From Spisula solida (Eukaryota; Mollusca; Bivalvia; Venerida; Mactridae): a stretch of 64,000 nt of DNA. Below, piece by piece: positions 45,617 through 56,420 of the stretch. The position numbers were made by a program, and so were the translations under genes. Within the stretch, counting starts at the first letter, position 1, and each line of letters opens with the position of its first letter. The stretch is from assembly GCA_947247005.1 (NCBI GenBank), contig OX365954.1, forward strand, positions 4,604,001 to 4,668,000, read 5' to 3'. The notes under the pieces were generated by a model that was not told the origin of the DNA, did no database searches, and saw only the letters and a list, made by a program, of their open reading frames with translations.

Positions 45617-48600
45617 ATGGTACGTGTAAGGTTAATACCGGAAGTTCAGATTCTGTGTTCATACTGGATCCATGTAACTGCTCGACATACTACAAGTTGA
45701 TATCCTCACCAGTTGTAACAAAGGAACGACTCAGCTGTGAATCTACTCAACTCTGGAACCATCGTGATGATGAATGTCAACCAAGAAATTATATCTTGAA
45801 AAATAAACTTTGCAATGAAAGAATACCATGGGGCAGGTGTTTTAAAATCTCTGGCAAGTATTGTTTGTTTATTTGGGGTTCACGCCATTTCTGAACAATT
45901 GTTTAGTTATATAGGGTGGCAGATTCACCTAACCAGTTTTCCTGCACTGTTTCCCAAGTACTGACAGCATCTTCTCGACATGTAGAGGAAAATTGACATT
46001 GTAACTAAGATTGTATAAACACTGGATTCTCACCACAAAGACACAGCTGTTACTTATGATTTTTTTTATTAAGATAGTGACTAACCAACTGTATTCAATT
46101 GAAAAATAACGATTTTTGTCGTATAAGAAGTATTTTTGAGAAAGAACAACTTTCCTGAAGGCCCGTAACATAAAAACGCTGTCCTATCTGCAGACAATCC
46201 AATACACATCTCATGTTTAATTGGCAGTTTACAGGTAGTCATTTTCCTGATGATTTGTGAACTCTTCTCCAAAACAATGACAGTCAAGCTACACTTGTAT
46301 TTTTACATCAAATAACCAATGTTCTGCATAAAGTGTATGTATAAAATATGAAAATGTGGCAAGAATGTATCCATGTGGGGAGTTCTGGCCTAGAGGTAGG
46401 GCCTGCGCTTCAGGATCGAGATGTCCCGAGTTCGATCCCCGTCTGTGCCTCTGATTAATTTCGCTGAGCAAGAATAACCCACAATGCTCAACTCGACCAA
46501 GGTGTAAATTGGTGCCTGTGAGGACAGTTATGTACATGTTCGATATTCCTCGGTGCCGTACCTCGATGTTAGCTGCACACCCACCAAAAGAGAAATAGGC
46601 CTCAAGCTCCCCAAGGAAACTCGAACGCATGTTTCCATAGTTAGCCCAATGGCCAGGGGAAGTTAAAATGTCTTAGGGTGGCTGAACTGCTGAACTTTTT
46701 AAAGCAGCCCTTGAAAATGGGTAAAAATGCCTTAATTTGCTAAGCACGACATCGATTGGTCTGAAGATTACAAGTAAAATGTGGATATGATGCTTACTTT
46801 TTTGAAAAGTTGAGTATATTTATTGAGAAATATAGGGGCAGATTAATAGGAATACATATTTTTTTTAAAAAAAAACCATAGGGCCGCCAAATTTAGCCAT
46901 ACATGAGCCTTGTCCAAATTTCTTATCAGTTATACAAGGATATTTACAGTAAGCACATATTAATTATCTTGATCAATACTTTTAACATCCACAAATACAT
47001 TCAAACCGGACAGCATGCATGATTTGTATGCAGAAGATATATCAAGGTTTTGGTCTCCTGTTTTGTAGGCGGAAGATGACGAAATTTATGCATAGCAAAT
47101 ATGATGATGCTATTATACAAACTTTTTTTATTTTAGAAAGTGATAAAATCAGAATTGAGAATAATTGCGTACGAGATGGCTTCTTCCGACCTTCCACTGG
47201 TGATGCATTCTTTATCAACAATATACATCATCATTTACTTAACAGAGAAAGTCAATTAGCTAACATAGAACTCGTATTTGCATCTTTGGTTGCTGGCTCG
47301 GTGATTACAGTAATGCTGATTGCCTTGTTAATGGCCCTCTGTGACTGGAAATATTTCAGGTAAAAAACATATTTTTCCAAAAAGAATTGAGTGTTTAGAA
47401 CGTTTGCGACCTTTCTCCGTCATCATCCGTAATTAGTCTACTTTTCGCTGATTCTTTTTTTTTTTCAAATGTCGCGCATAACCTTTATTTGCCAGTCAGT
47501 TTTATGCTGAAATATGGCAGGCATATATATGTGCCACCACCCGGATTTGAACCACTACTGAGTGAAAATCTCCAGATATATGGTTTTAACATGCTGTTGG
47601 TATTGTATAGTTTTAATTTTTCAAAATATTGTTTCATTTCCTGGCAACGCGACGCTGTTTACATATTTAGCATTTTAAGCGTGTATTTCAGTCCGGTTAA
47701 GCTTAGGGTCTACATTAATTTTCAAAACTCTGTATGTTCAAAACTCTTCATCCATTCAAAAAGTATATATGAAATTTATTGTGATTGCTACTTACAATTT
47801 CTCAACGAAAAAGGTTTTATACCGAACATTTGCCAGTATTTTACTCTGTATTTGCCACACCCACTACTCACTACTAAGTCGTTCATTAGGTTACTGTAAC
47901 AGGTACACGCTATTATAATATCTTTAATCTTACAGCAATATTAAGTTACCAACTTTCCTATCAAGATCCTTTAGACGTAAGTCAATCATACCACCAAACA
48001 TAACAGAGGGAGATAATGTGTCGGTATTGTATGAAGATGTTGAAGAAAATGATGAGGCAAGTTTTATAAGCATGTGACTTTTGTTATCTTTAACATTTGT
48101 CAGATCTATCTAAATTTTTATGTGTAGTATTCCAATACATTTATACCAAACATGAGAATTCTTCACAAACTTGACTTACCCGTATGTTTTCATACAGGAT
48201 AAACGTTTATTCTAAAACAATATACAAATCGCCATTGTACATTTCAGCGCCATGTTCCTCTTGTAGGAGCATATTTCACATTTTTCTTTGTCCGCCCTGA
48301 GCCACGACTCCGAAACGGTTAGGATTTTTGATGAATGTTAAACACATGCTATCTACTACATTTAAAATGAATGATCATCGCTACTAACAATTTAACAACT
48401 TCGGTATTGCCCTTTAGTTATGAGTTAAACTGTGTGTAAGTCTAACCGTGTTTGGTATAGATTCACGAAAGTTTGGGACCCCCTGACAACCACTTATGTA
48501 CATACATGCATTTTTAGTTTATTTAAGTTTCATGGGTTTATACTCATTCACAGGATGCACTTAACTCTGGCTATAAACCAATGTCAACTTCTGACGTATG

Positions 48601-48811
48601 GCAGACAACTTCAAGCAGCAGAACCCCAGCCTTAGGAAAACAACATATTGGTGCCAATACAAACCCTCATATGATCATACCACGTCGCCCACCTGCCCCA
48701 CCGGACACCAGATCCAAACCAGCGTCAATACAAGTTGAAGTGTCTTCCCACAATATAAAAAAACTGAAGATTACATCAAAGCCCTCCGCTAATTATATCC
48801 ATCCTAAGTAA
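45617..48811 (+). CDS. Single-pass membrane protein, chitin-binding-like ectodomain (5' end missing)
   Basis: Four exons join in frame: 45617-45853, 47137-47359, 47936-48056 and 48554-48811 (stop TAA). The first encodes a cysteine-containing segment with DPCNCSTYYKL, a cysteine before STQLWNH and DDECQP, which resembles a peritrophin/chitin-binding type 2 domain. A second short cysteine region (LKNKLCNERIPWGRCF) follows. Exon 2 carries one transmembrane helix (LVFASLVAGSVITVMLIALL). Exons 3-4 give a cytoplasmic tail with an acidic patch (LYEDVEENDE) and a proline-rich, possibly SH3-binding RRPPAPPD. The introns after exons 1 and 3 start with GCAAGT instead of GT. The first exon needs one base from an upstream exon, so a signal-peptide exon is missing from this model. 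The domain call is by pattern only. The function is unknown. Confidence 0.7.
46376..46670 (+). mobile_element. tRNA-derived SINE
   Basis: The head is tRNA-like: A box TGGCCTAGAGGTAGGGCC and B box GAGTTCGATCCCCG at normal spacing. It is followed by a non-tRNA body ('ctgagcaagaataacccacaatgctcaac', 'gtgcctgtgaggacagttatgtacatg') and no long open frame on the + strand. This head-plus-body layout is that of a SINE. It lies in the first intron of the membrane-protein gene. Confidence 0.75.
47461..47570 (-). repeat. SINE-like fragment, relative of 49150-49300
   Basis: 'tttatttgccagtcagttttatgctgaaatatggcaggcatat' followed by 'acccggatttgaacc' matches the 49170-49240 sequence. On the - strand the latter is the B-box half of a tRNA-like head, but the A-box half is missing here. 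Confidence 0.6.
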
Positions 48812-48866
48812 ACTTTGGCATAGTCTTCAAAATGGGAATTGGGATAACATGTGTGCTTTGAATGTT

Positions 48867-49153
48867 TTTATGCCCCCGTATCGATAGATCGGGAGGCATA
48901 TAGTGATGCACCTGTCCGTCTGTCCGTTCGTTCGTCCGTCCGTCCTGGTTAACCCAAATTGACCGTTTCTTCTAGCATTAATATGGCTTGCTACAAAGCT
49001 TTTATACTTGCATGGATGTTGTATATGAACACTCTCCACACACCTGTATCACCTAACCCCATTTTGACCTTCACCTTGACCTAATTTTGGACTTATTTAT
49101 AGACAAGGCTTCCACAGGGGGCATAAGCGTTTATTGAACGCAGTCTTGTTTTT
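48867..49153 (+). repeat. TATGCCCC...CTTGTTT family, short copy
   Basis: This single-unit copy begins about 55 bp after the stop codon of the membrane-protein gene, so it may be transcribed as part of its 3' untranslated region. Confidence 0.85.
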
Positions 49154-49154
49154 C

Positions 49155-49300
49155 TTAAAATGCCAAGCATAGCGTTTATTTGCCAGTCAGCTTTGTGCTG
49201 AAGTATGGCAGGCATATGAGTGCCTCTACCCGTATTTGAACCTGGGTCGTCTGATTAGACCGCCAGCGCGCTAACCAATGAGCTACGGAGGCACACAGAT
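49155..49300 (-). mobile_element. tRNA-derived SINE
   Basis: On the - strand the tRNA-like head reads GTGCCTCCGTAGCTCATTGG, then an A-box, an anticodon-like arm and a B box (CAGGTTCAAATACGG), followed by a body 'atgcctgccatacttcagcac'. A partial relative lies at 47461-47570, so this is a dispersed family. Confidence 0.65.
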
Positions 49301-50150
49301 TGTCGGTGTTCCACTTATTAATATGAAACATCGCCTGGCTCTGACAGTGATACATGTGCCAAAATAACTTTATGGAGAAAATGAAGTTTGAACATTTGAC
49401 TTTTTCAAGTGTGATTTTGTTAACAGATTTTGAAAACGTAGTTGTTGTACAATGCTTTCATTATTTCTAATTCATTATTTACTTTTATGTTAAATGTATC
49501 AGTTTTGTAAATCTGGCAATCCCGAACTTGGACATTTTTATATATTTTCTCGCTCTAATAGTGCGCTTAGTGGACATTGGACAAATTGTCACAATGTATT
49601 GCAACATCAACAGGAGTTGGGACAAACGATTATCATTGGAATATCATGATTGCCTGTTTAAAACGTACATTCTCTGGTGGTGCTGCCCGACAACATCATG
49701 TTGCATGTTGCTATTTCTATGTCATATACTTAGTATGCAAGAACAATTTATATATGATATTTGTTTTATTTGATTACTATAAAGTAATTCCGAACAATAC
49801 TTCCAACATTTAACACATATTGAACATTAAACTTCAAAAACAACAATTAACACACTGCCTTGATAAACCATCGAATTATGCATCGTGTTCATTCTGCGGG
49901 AACATACAAGTCATAATAGAATCGGCCTACAGCCTCTCAAGAAATTCTCGATGAAAAGAGCTCATATATAATTGTATAGACATAGTTATATTGGCAGAAC
50001 ACATAACATAACTAACTTAAGGCTGATAACAACTCGGAGTGGGAAGGCAAAATAAACGGGGGGGGGGGAGCCAAAAAGATGGATTAGTATACAAATTGCT
50101 AGATCAGCATGGAAGTGGCTCCTCTAAGGAAATGACACCTTTGATGAACT

Positions 50151-50184
50151 CAGGTAGTTGTATTACATCTAATACAACTACCTG
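50151..50184. repeat. Short perfect hairpin
   Basis: CAGGTAGTTGTATTA is followed by a four-base loop and its exact reverse complement. It stands about 550 bp upstream of the secreted-peptide gene. It could be the core of a small fold-back element. No terminator role is expected in an animal genome. Confidence 0.7.
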
Positions 50185-50629
50185 ATGAACTTTGATAGAT
50201 TATCTTAGTTTAAAAATTATCATTGTTCAAAGTTTTGGGGCTTTAACTCGGACGTTATATTTTATGTCATCTGTTACAATATTAATTATACAATGATACT
50301 AGATTCTAAATCTATTTTGTCGCACTATAGTAAAATGGAAACGGTTGTACTTGTTGTGAACCTTAATTGCAACTTGTCACTGTGAGAAGAACTTGCAAAA
50401 GTGAGAATACATGTATAAAAAAGCAATAAAGTACTTTAAAAAGTTTAAAACAATAAAATCGACCATATGGACAAGCTGTTGCTTTGAAACGCCTGTTTAA
50501 CCAATATTTGTACATGTAGTTAATTGTATCTAAAAGATTCGTTTTCAAAACACGTGTCACATTTATATTAAAGGTTGTGTATGTCCAGTTGTCAGGTTGT
50601 AACACGTGGCATTCTAAGCAAGTTAACCG

Positions 50630-50640
50630 TTTTATATATC
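50630..50640 (+). promoter_or_regulatory. Possible TATA box of the secreted-peptide gene
   Basis: 'gttttatatatc' stands about 100 bp before the ATG at 50737, with room for a short 5' untranslated leader. TATA-type promoters are common in inducible effector genes. This is positional inference only. Confidence 0.3.
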
Positions 50641-50736
50641 TGTGTGAACGTCGTGCTAACCATTCAGAGCAGTTTCAGTAATATTTTTTATGATATATTA
50701 TCTTAAAGTTGTGTATTATTTATTCCTACCAAGAAG

Positions 50737-52418
50737 ATGATATCGGAACTTTGTTTGGTTGTGTTAATTGTTTGTCTACCTAGTGTGGTATTGTCTAGTC
50801 CTGAATCAAGTAAGTGATTTTTTTCTGAATGTATAGGCTGTAAAATAAGTTTAGCAACACTCAGCGTATTTCTAAATATGAGACTCTTTTTGAATGAAGA
50901 ATATAAATATATGGTCATTTTCCTGTTAAGTGCTTTACACTCCAAATTGATAGCATATCTATTGTAGAACGTCCTCTTCTTGGCGAGATATCTCGGAATC
51001 GCTCCAAGGCCGAGACATAATCTAAGTCGTTAAATGGTACAGGTACATCTTGTATTTATTTATAAGCTTGGCGCTCAGCATAGATCTAGATGGTTCGTCT
51101 GGTATAGGGATAATGTGATAATATGATTTAAATACTGCTGACCAGTTGGATAAACTTTTATATAAATATTTAGGTGCTTTCAACTTACACTGTTTTGAAG
51201 CGCCTGATTTTCAAAGAATGGTGTTTATTTATCTTAGCACCTACCCTCCTGTGGGTATCTATGTCGGCTTATAAAGAAAAAAAATCACATAACTATTTTG
51301 ACTCGGCACAGCTCTGCAGTTCTGGAACTTCTCTTTTCCAGAAGCTTTTGAGCATCGTTTTTCAATGTTCAACTTGTGTAGAATGTAGGTCTGTTGTTCT
51401 AAATATAGTTACTGTTGTTTAACATTATAATCTTTCTATTGCTATTAAAATCTATATTCTTTAAGTTGATGACGTGGTAACTGTTGGATGTTACTGTGTA
51501 TCAGATACCTATGGGTGCTTGAAGAAAGATCACATGACCATTGGTTATTGTTCTCGACGATGCTGTATGGACAGTAAGTTATATTTTCCCATTCAACTTG
51601 ATTCATAATTGGAGTAACTATTACAGTGCATACCACTGCAGTATTTATATAGGACCCGATTTATATACAGCATATTATTTGGGCGTCTTTTTATATTTAT
51701 TCTATTAAATGATCAGAATAAAATGCGAGGCTATGACGAGAATTTTGATAATATTTATCAAACGACTTTGCAATATTCTTGTCATCAAATGATAGCTTTT
51801 CCGACCTAAACATCACAAATGCTACTATCTTCGACCATTATACCAACGATGACGTTTGTGACACAAATATTGTGTATTATCATTTTTTGGCTTTATCATA
51901 ATATTTTGTATCCAGTCGCTTCACTTTCGACAAAATCGACCAGATAACTTTGCTATATTAGACCACCTGGTCATGCGACTTGTGATAAGCTGTCAACTGA
52001 CCACATGATCGGACTACTTACAGGTTGAAATTCAGTAAAATCTATCAGGCAGATCGATTGATCAATTATTTTCTACCACTTATGTGTAAAGGATGTCTAT
52101 CAAAATGTCCGACTCGCCCGATAAATATCTCCACCTTGCCCTATAAACTAACGCACCCACGTCACTAACAGTAACCTATTAGTCTCTATATATTATGCTT
52201 CTGTGACTTCAAACATGTGATAATTATAATAATAACATTCAATGAATATGTATCATTTTTACTTGTTTTTAGAAAATTCAATGGAATCTAACACTGGAAA
52301 ACAATCAAGATGCAAATGTGTAAGTTCCAGATCTACTTGTCCAGCAGACTATCCAATTTACAGTGGTAACTGCGATAGGTTGATGGAGTGTTGTCCAACA
52401 GGAAAGCAAGAACTCTAG
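50737..52418 (+). CDS. Secreted peptide with two defensin-like six-cysteine modules
   Basis: Exons 50737-50809, 51466-51573 and 52273-52418 (stop TAG) join in phase 1 at both junctions to 327 nt, or 108 residues. Exon 1 encodes a clear signal peptide: a short polar start, a hydrophobic core (LVVLIVCLPSVVL) and a small-residue cleavage region. Exon 2 has cysteines spaced C-x-C-x6-C-x10-C-x3-CC. Exon 3 repeats C-x-C-x6-C-x10-C-x5-CC. One module per exon suggests duplication of an exon. The terminal CC and six-cysteine count recall beta-defensin and big-defensin cores, although the opening C-x-C is not the textbook spacing. An extracellular host-defence role is the simplest reading, and a matrix or signalling peptide cannot be excluded. 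An AATAAA lies at about 52564-52569. Confidence 0.75.
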
Positions 52419-52444
52419 CGAAGAAAAATTAACAACTACATACG

Positions 52445-53411
52445 AGTGTTGTTCAGAAAGTCATGAGACTGTGTCTATAACTCAAAAAGTATCTGAAACA
52501 AACCATTAAATACATGTTGTATACAGCTGCATTTATTAACTATTCGTGAGTATTCTGTGTAAAAATAAAACTAATTTAGTTGGTACTTTGCAAGAGAAGC
52601 GTTGCCTCGACAATCCATAATAGCGCTTCACGGAGCACGTCAGATTAGACGTGTTTCACAATTCTTAAAAAACTCGCAATTTGAATATATGGCACCAAAA
52701 TGTACAGATAAACGTGGAAACATCAAAAGAACATATGCTGCACCTCTGCTCAAACTTTTACTGTTGTATTATGGTAAACAAGTTTGTAATGGTCAACAGA
52801 AGAAAAGATGCCTGAAAAAAAATTGTGCGCCCCATTATGACACCTACAGACACCTAAACAACACTTTTATCTTTCTGGTAAGGAATAAATCAAATTTGAC
52901 AAGATTCAATGCAGTGTTATTTCGCCAGCTTCAATCTTTAAGCAAAGAGCATGAATATTTGTATGACTGAAAGCCGAACTGAACAACGTTAACGATGAGG
53001 GAATGCAAACGGCTATCTGAGCGGGACATGAATCAAAATTGGCGGATGAAAGTAAGTGTTTGTGACCCGGTTACGCGAACAGCTGTGCATTCTTTCATAT
53101 GCAAATACCATCATAATTTGTCAAAGGTTAGAGCCTGATTGGTTCCCATGTTGCTCTCTTTGGACGAAAATGTTACGTGTGTGACAACCTCTAAAATGCG
53201 TTCATGACGTCGAGCATCTCTGAAGTGCTCCGTTAGTTGTTACCTGTACTTATTATAATGTTTGTGGTATGTGTTCCCTTCTGCTTTTCTTAACGAAATA
53301 TTCAGGATTTAATTATATTAAGAGTGACAAATCAGCTGGTAAAATTGCAAATATATCCTCTCAGTAGTTTGCTTGATATGAATGCAGTCTCGAAACTTTC
53401 CGGACATCCCC
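52445..53411. mobile_element. Mariner-like element remnant (inverted GAAAGT-TGAGACTG ends)
   Basis: The left end 'tgttgttcagaaagtcatgagactg' and, inverted, the right end 'ggggatgtccggaaagtttcgagactg' (53384-53411) are imperfect inverted repeats of the type seen at mariner ends. The interior frame at 52602-52970 and the rest do not show a DDD catalytic core that I can recognise, so autonomy is unlikely. Boundaries are approximate and no TA duplication is certain. Confidence 0.5.
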
Positions 53412-53512
53412 AGTACTTACTTGGTATCAGTGCATAACTCTATACTGCGCAAATACTTTAAAGTAATCTTTTTATTGTTTTGAACATTTTTGGAATAAGG
53501 GCAGAGAAAATC

Positions 53513-53597
53513 AATACCTTTTTTATTCAATAAGCTACACACTCATACAAACATAATGTTTGTATGAGTATGTAGCTTATTGGATAAAAAAGGTATT
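53513..53597. repeat. Long near-perfect palindrome, about 42-nt arms
   Basis: AATACCTTTTTTATTCAATA through CATACAAACAT on the left is mirrored by ATGTTTGTATGAGTATGTAG through AAAAAAGGTATT on the right, with one or two mismatches and almost no loop. This is a strong hairpin-former just upstream of the 30-bp minisatellite. Confidence 0.85.
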
Positions 53598-53649
53598 AAG
53601 TGAAGAAATTAATAAGCGATAAATTACAATGTTTATGAACGTAAAACCA

Positions 53650-54490
53650 GAAAATCGGACAGGAAAGGCAGCACTCAACTTAATCAGCTGAGCACACATA
53701 AAACATCCCACAATAACACGGCACAATGCCTAACACATAACTGAATGAGAAAGTGAACTTAACCGCTGAAGACCAAGTTTCAGCTGTCAAAACATCGTAA
53801 GTCCAAGTACCAGCTGTCAAAACATCGTAAGTCCAAGTTTCAGCTGTCAAAACATCGTAAATCCAAGTACCAGCTGTCAAAACATCGTAAGTCCAAGTAT
53901 CAGCTGTCAAAACATCATAAGTCCAAGTATCAGCTGTCAAAACATCGTAAGTCCAAGTACCAGCTGTCAAAACATCGTAAGTGCAAGTACCGGCTGTCAA
54001 AACATCGTAAGTCCAAGTACCAGCTGTCAAAACATCGTAAGTCCAAGTACCAGCTGTCAAAACATCATAAGTCCAAGTACCAGCTGTCAAAACATCGTAA
54101 GTGCAAGTACCGGCTGTCAAAACATTGTAAGTCCAAGTACCAGCTGTCAAAACATCGTAAGTCCAAGTACCAGCTGTCAAAACATCGTAAGTCCAAGTAC
54201 CAGCTGTCAAAACATCGTAAGTCCAAGTACCAGCTGTCAAAACATCGTAAGTCCAAGTACCAGCTGTCAAAAAAGCTGAATAACCAAGTTTCAGCTGTAA
54301 AAAGCTGAATGTCTTAGTTTCAGCTATACTTAAGCTGCACGCACTAGTTTCAGCTATTAAAAGCTGAATGTCTTAGTTTCAGCTATACTTAAGCTGCATG
54401 CACTTAAGTTTCAGCTATAGATACAAAAGCTGAATGTCTAAGTTTCAGCAATAAAAAAGTTGAAAGACCTAGTTTCAGCTGTAAAAATGT
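53650..54490 (-). repeat. 30-bp minisatellite inside a dispersed repeat
   Basis: About 16 near-identical units run from 53786 to 54270, reading on the + strand 'aacatcgtaagtccaagtaccagctgtcaa'. A degenerate tail continues to about 54490. Because 30 is divisible by three, a - strand frame stays open for 196 codons (a ten-residue repeat built on TAGTWTYDVL). This needs no selection to explain. Flanks match the unexpanded relative at 35525-36060. Confidence 0.9.
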
Positions 54491-54495
54491 TATGT

Positions 54496-54625
54496 ATACA
54501 GTGAACTCGATTATAACAAAATCCTAGGGACCCAGAAATTTCTTTTGCTATATCCGATTTATGCTATATCCGTACAACGAAATTTCGTTACATAAGTTCG
54601 GATATAACGTATTTCGTTATACAAT
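54496..54625. repeat. MITE-like sequence with CAGTG-AACTC and TATAAC motifs
   Basis: 'tacagtgaactcgattataac' begins a block rich in 'cgttatat' and 'atccgat' motifs. A partner with the same motifs reading the other way, 'cgttataagtgagttccactgta', occurs at 60380-60405. Both are consistent with a Tigger-like MITE family in which only parts of each copy survive. Confidence 0.5.
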
Positions 54626-54724
54626 GTATATTAACATCATTATGTTGTCATAAGTATACATAGCTTGCTCTCGAAGAAAATAAAATAAACATATAATAAT
54701 TATCATGATATAATTATGAGGTGT

Positions 54725-55215
54725 ACGACCAAAATCCCTTTCGGACAAAATCCCCTTCATGCCTTATAGAGAAAACGGACAAAATCCCCTTCATGTTTTT
54801 TTCAGGCCGGACAAAATCCCCTTCATGCTTTTTTCAGACCGGACAAAATCCCCTTCAGTCAAAATCACCTCCAGACCAAATCCCCTCTTACTCATTAAAA
54901 CTAGCACATAAAATATATATTTAAGTCTAATTTAAATGCTCTGACGTGTATTGCTTTTGTATCTAAGTTGTGTAGATTTTCAAAATCCCTTTCAAGCGAA
55001 ATCCCCTCTTTCTCTTTAAAACTGGCACATAAAATATATATTTTAGTCTTAATTATGCTCTGACGTGTATTGCTTTTGTATCTAAGTTGTGTGGATTTGT
55101 ATGTCTTCAATTTTAAAAGTTAACTTCCAGTTCAACCGGATTTGGTTACATTCTTCCAATGTGGGATTTGGTTACATTCTTCCAATGTGGGATTTGAGTA
55201 CATTCTTCCAATGTG
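54725..55215. repeat. Cluster of three short tandem duplications
   Basis: First, about five copies of 'ggacaaaatccccttcatg' with 'cttttttcag' spacers (54725-54890). Second, a roughly 120-bp block with 'gcacataaaatatatatt' and 'ctctgacgtgtattgcttttgtatctaagttgtgt' present twice (54900-55095). Third, three units of 26 bp around 'ttacattcttccaatgtgggattt' (55140-55215). The open frames here are products of the repeats. Confidence 0.8.
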
Positions 55216-55219
55216 TGCA

Positions 55220-56190
55220 TCATGTATTGCAATTATTGCATATGTATTGAATATAAAAGTAAAGCATCTTTTGATAACATCTTTTTATTTCATATACAGT
55301 ATATAGGCCTACATAACAGAGAATACATATTAATATGAACTAATGCACAGCATAATTTTAGCGGACCTACATTATTTGTAACATGCTCATCTAGTACTGG
55401 ATTTTTTTGATGATGCATAACTTTACAATAAATTGTTCGGTTACGAACCTGGAGCCTGTTACCTAACCAATCCATTTCCAAAAGGCGCTACCGAGCGCTT
55501 TCCTACGTCTATGCAACCTACAGAAGCGGTCCGTTGCACAAGAAAGCGCTCAATAGCGGTTTGATACGAAATATTGGGTACGAAGTAACGAAGGACGATA
55601 CGAACCTGCTATCGTTTGTCAGTCCGAATGAACATTTGTCAGCCCGATCAAAATGAAAATATATCTGTCTGTGGATAATGCACGTTTTTCAATTTGTTTA
55701 ATTCTAGGTCTACTTAATTCAGGGGTAACTAATTTTAAAATGCATAATTAGATATAAACACAGATAACAACTGATTTCAAATAGGCCTAATTTGATATTT
55801 TACCTTTTTATACAGTAATGGGTTGCATGAGTACATCAGACAGTAATTTTGTTCAAGAGAAAAGGCTATTTTCATTTCAATTAATCATATATTATTACGA
55901 TTAAATATCAAACATCTTTAATCTTAATCACCTTTTCTTGTTAAATAAATCCTGTTGCAAATCATCAAAACATAAAAGATATTCAGACGCAAAATTCCGG
56001 GTTTTATTGTATCCAATAACAACAACAACAACATGTAATTAGTTTTCGCGACCTTTATCCCGCAAATATTTTTACATTTGTTGACGATTTTGGAGGGATT
56101 TTTTATTACATCTCGGCGTGGAATTACGAAAATGCATTCGTTTTACTATCTTTACAATAACCTACAACTACGATGTGGACTTATCAGTCC
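55220..56190. other. Intergenic, no gene seen
   Basis: The segment at 56110-56190 ('gcattcgttttactatctttacaataacctacaactacgatg') is similar to 9565-9625, so it is a dispersed repeat. GC-richer sequence at 55485-55620 with 'gcgctaccgagcgctttc' shows no frame with domain features. Confidence 0.45.
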
Positions 56191-56194
56191 GGTC

Positions 56195-56420
56195 CGGGGG
56201 CCCGTTTTATAAACACATCTTATCTAAGATCAGACTTTTCCATATATTATTGAGAGCATACTTAGTGAACCGATACATTTTTGTAAAGTAGTAATAGTTA
56301 TTTATGATAATTCTAATTCACCAAACTTTTATTTAATGTTCCAGCTTTCTTAGTTTTCTTAAAAAATCTTATGAAAATGTCGAATCTTAGCTAAGATATG
56401 TTAATGAAACGGGCCCCTGG
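56195..56420. mobile_element. MITE with GGGGCCCGTTT ends
   Basis: The left end 'gggggcccgttttataaacacatcttatctaagat' is inverted at the right as 'atcttagctaagatatgttaatgaaacgggcccctgg'. The 225-bp interior is AT-rich and non-coding. Such GGGCCCGTTTCATAAA ends are common in small animal MITEs. The target duplication is not clear to me. Confidence 0.75.

Noticed and set aside
52602..52970. 122-codon open frame as a host gene
   Set aside because: It lies inside a pair of mariner-like inverted ends, has no recognisable domain and no splice support.
53680..54270. 196-codon open frame encoding ten-residue repeats
   Set aside because: It is fully explained by a 30-bp minisatellite whose unit is a multiple of three without stops in that frame.
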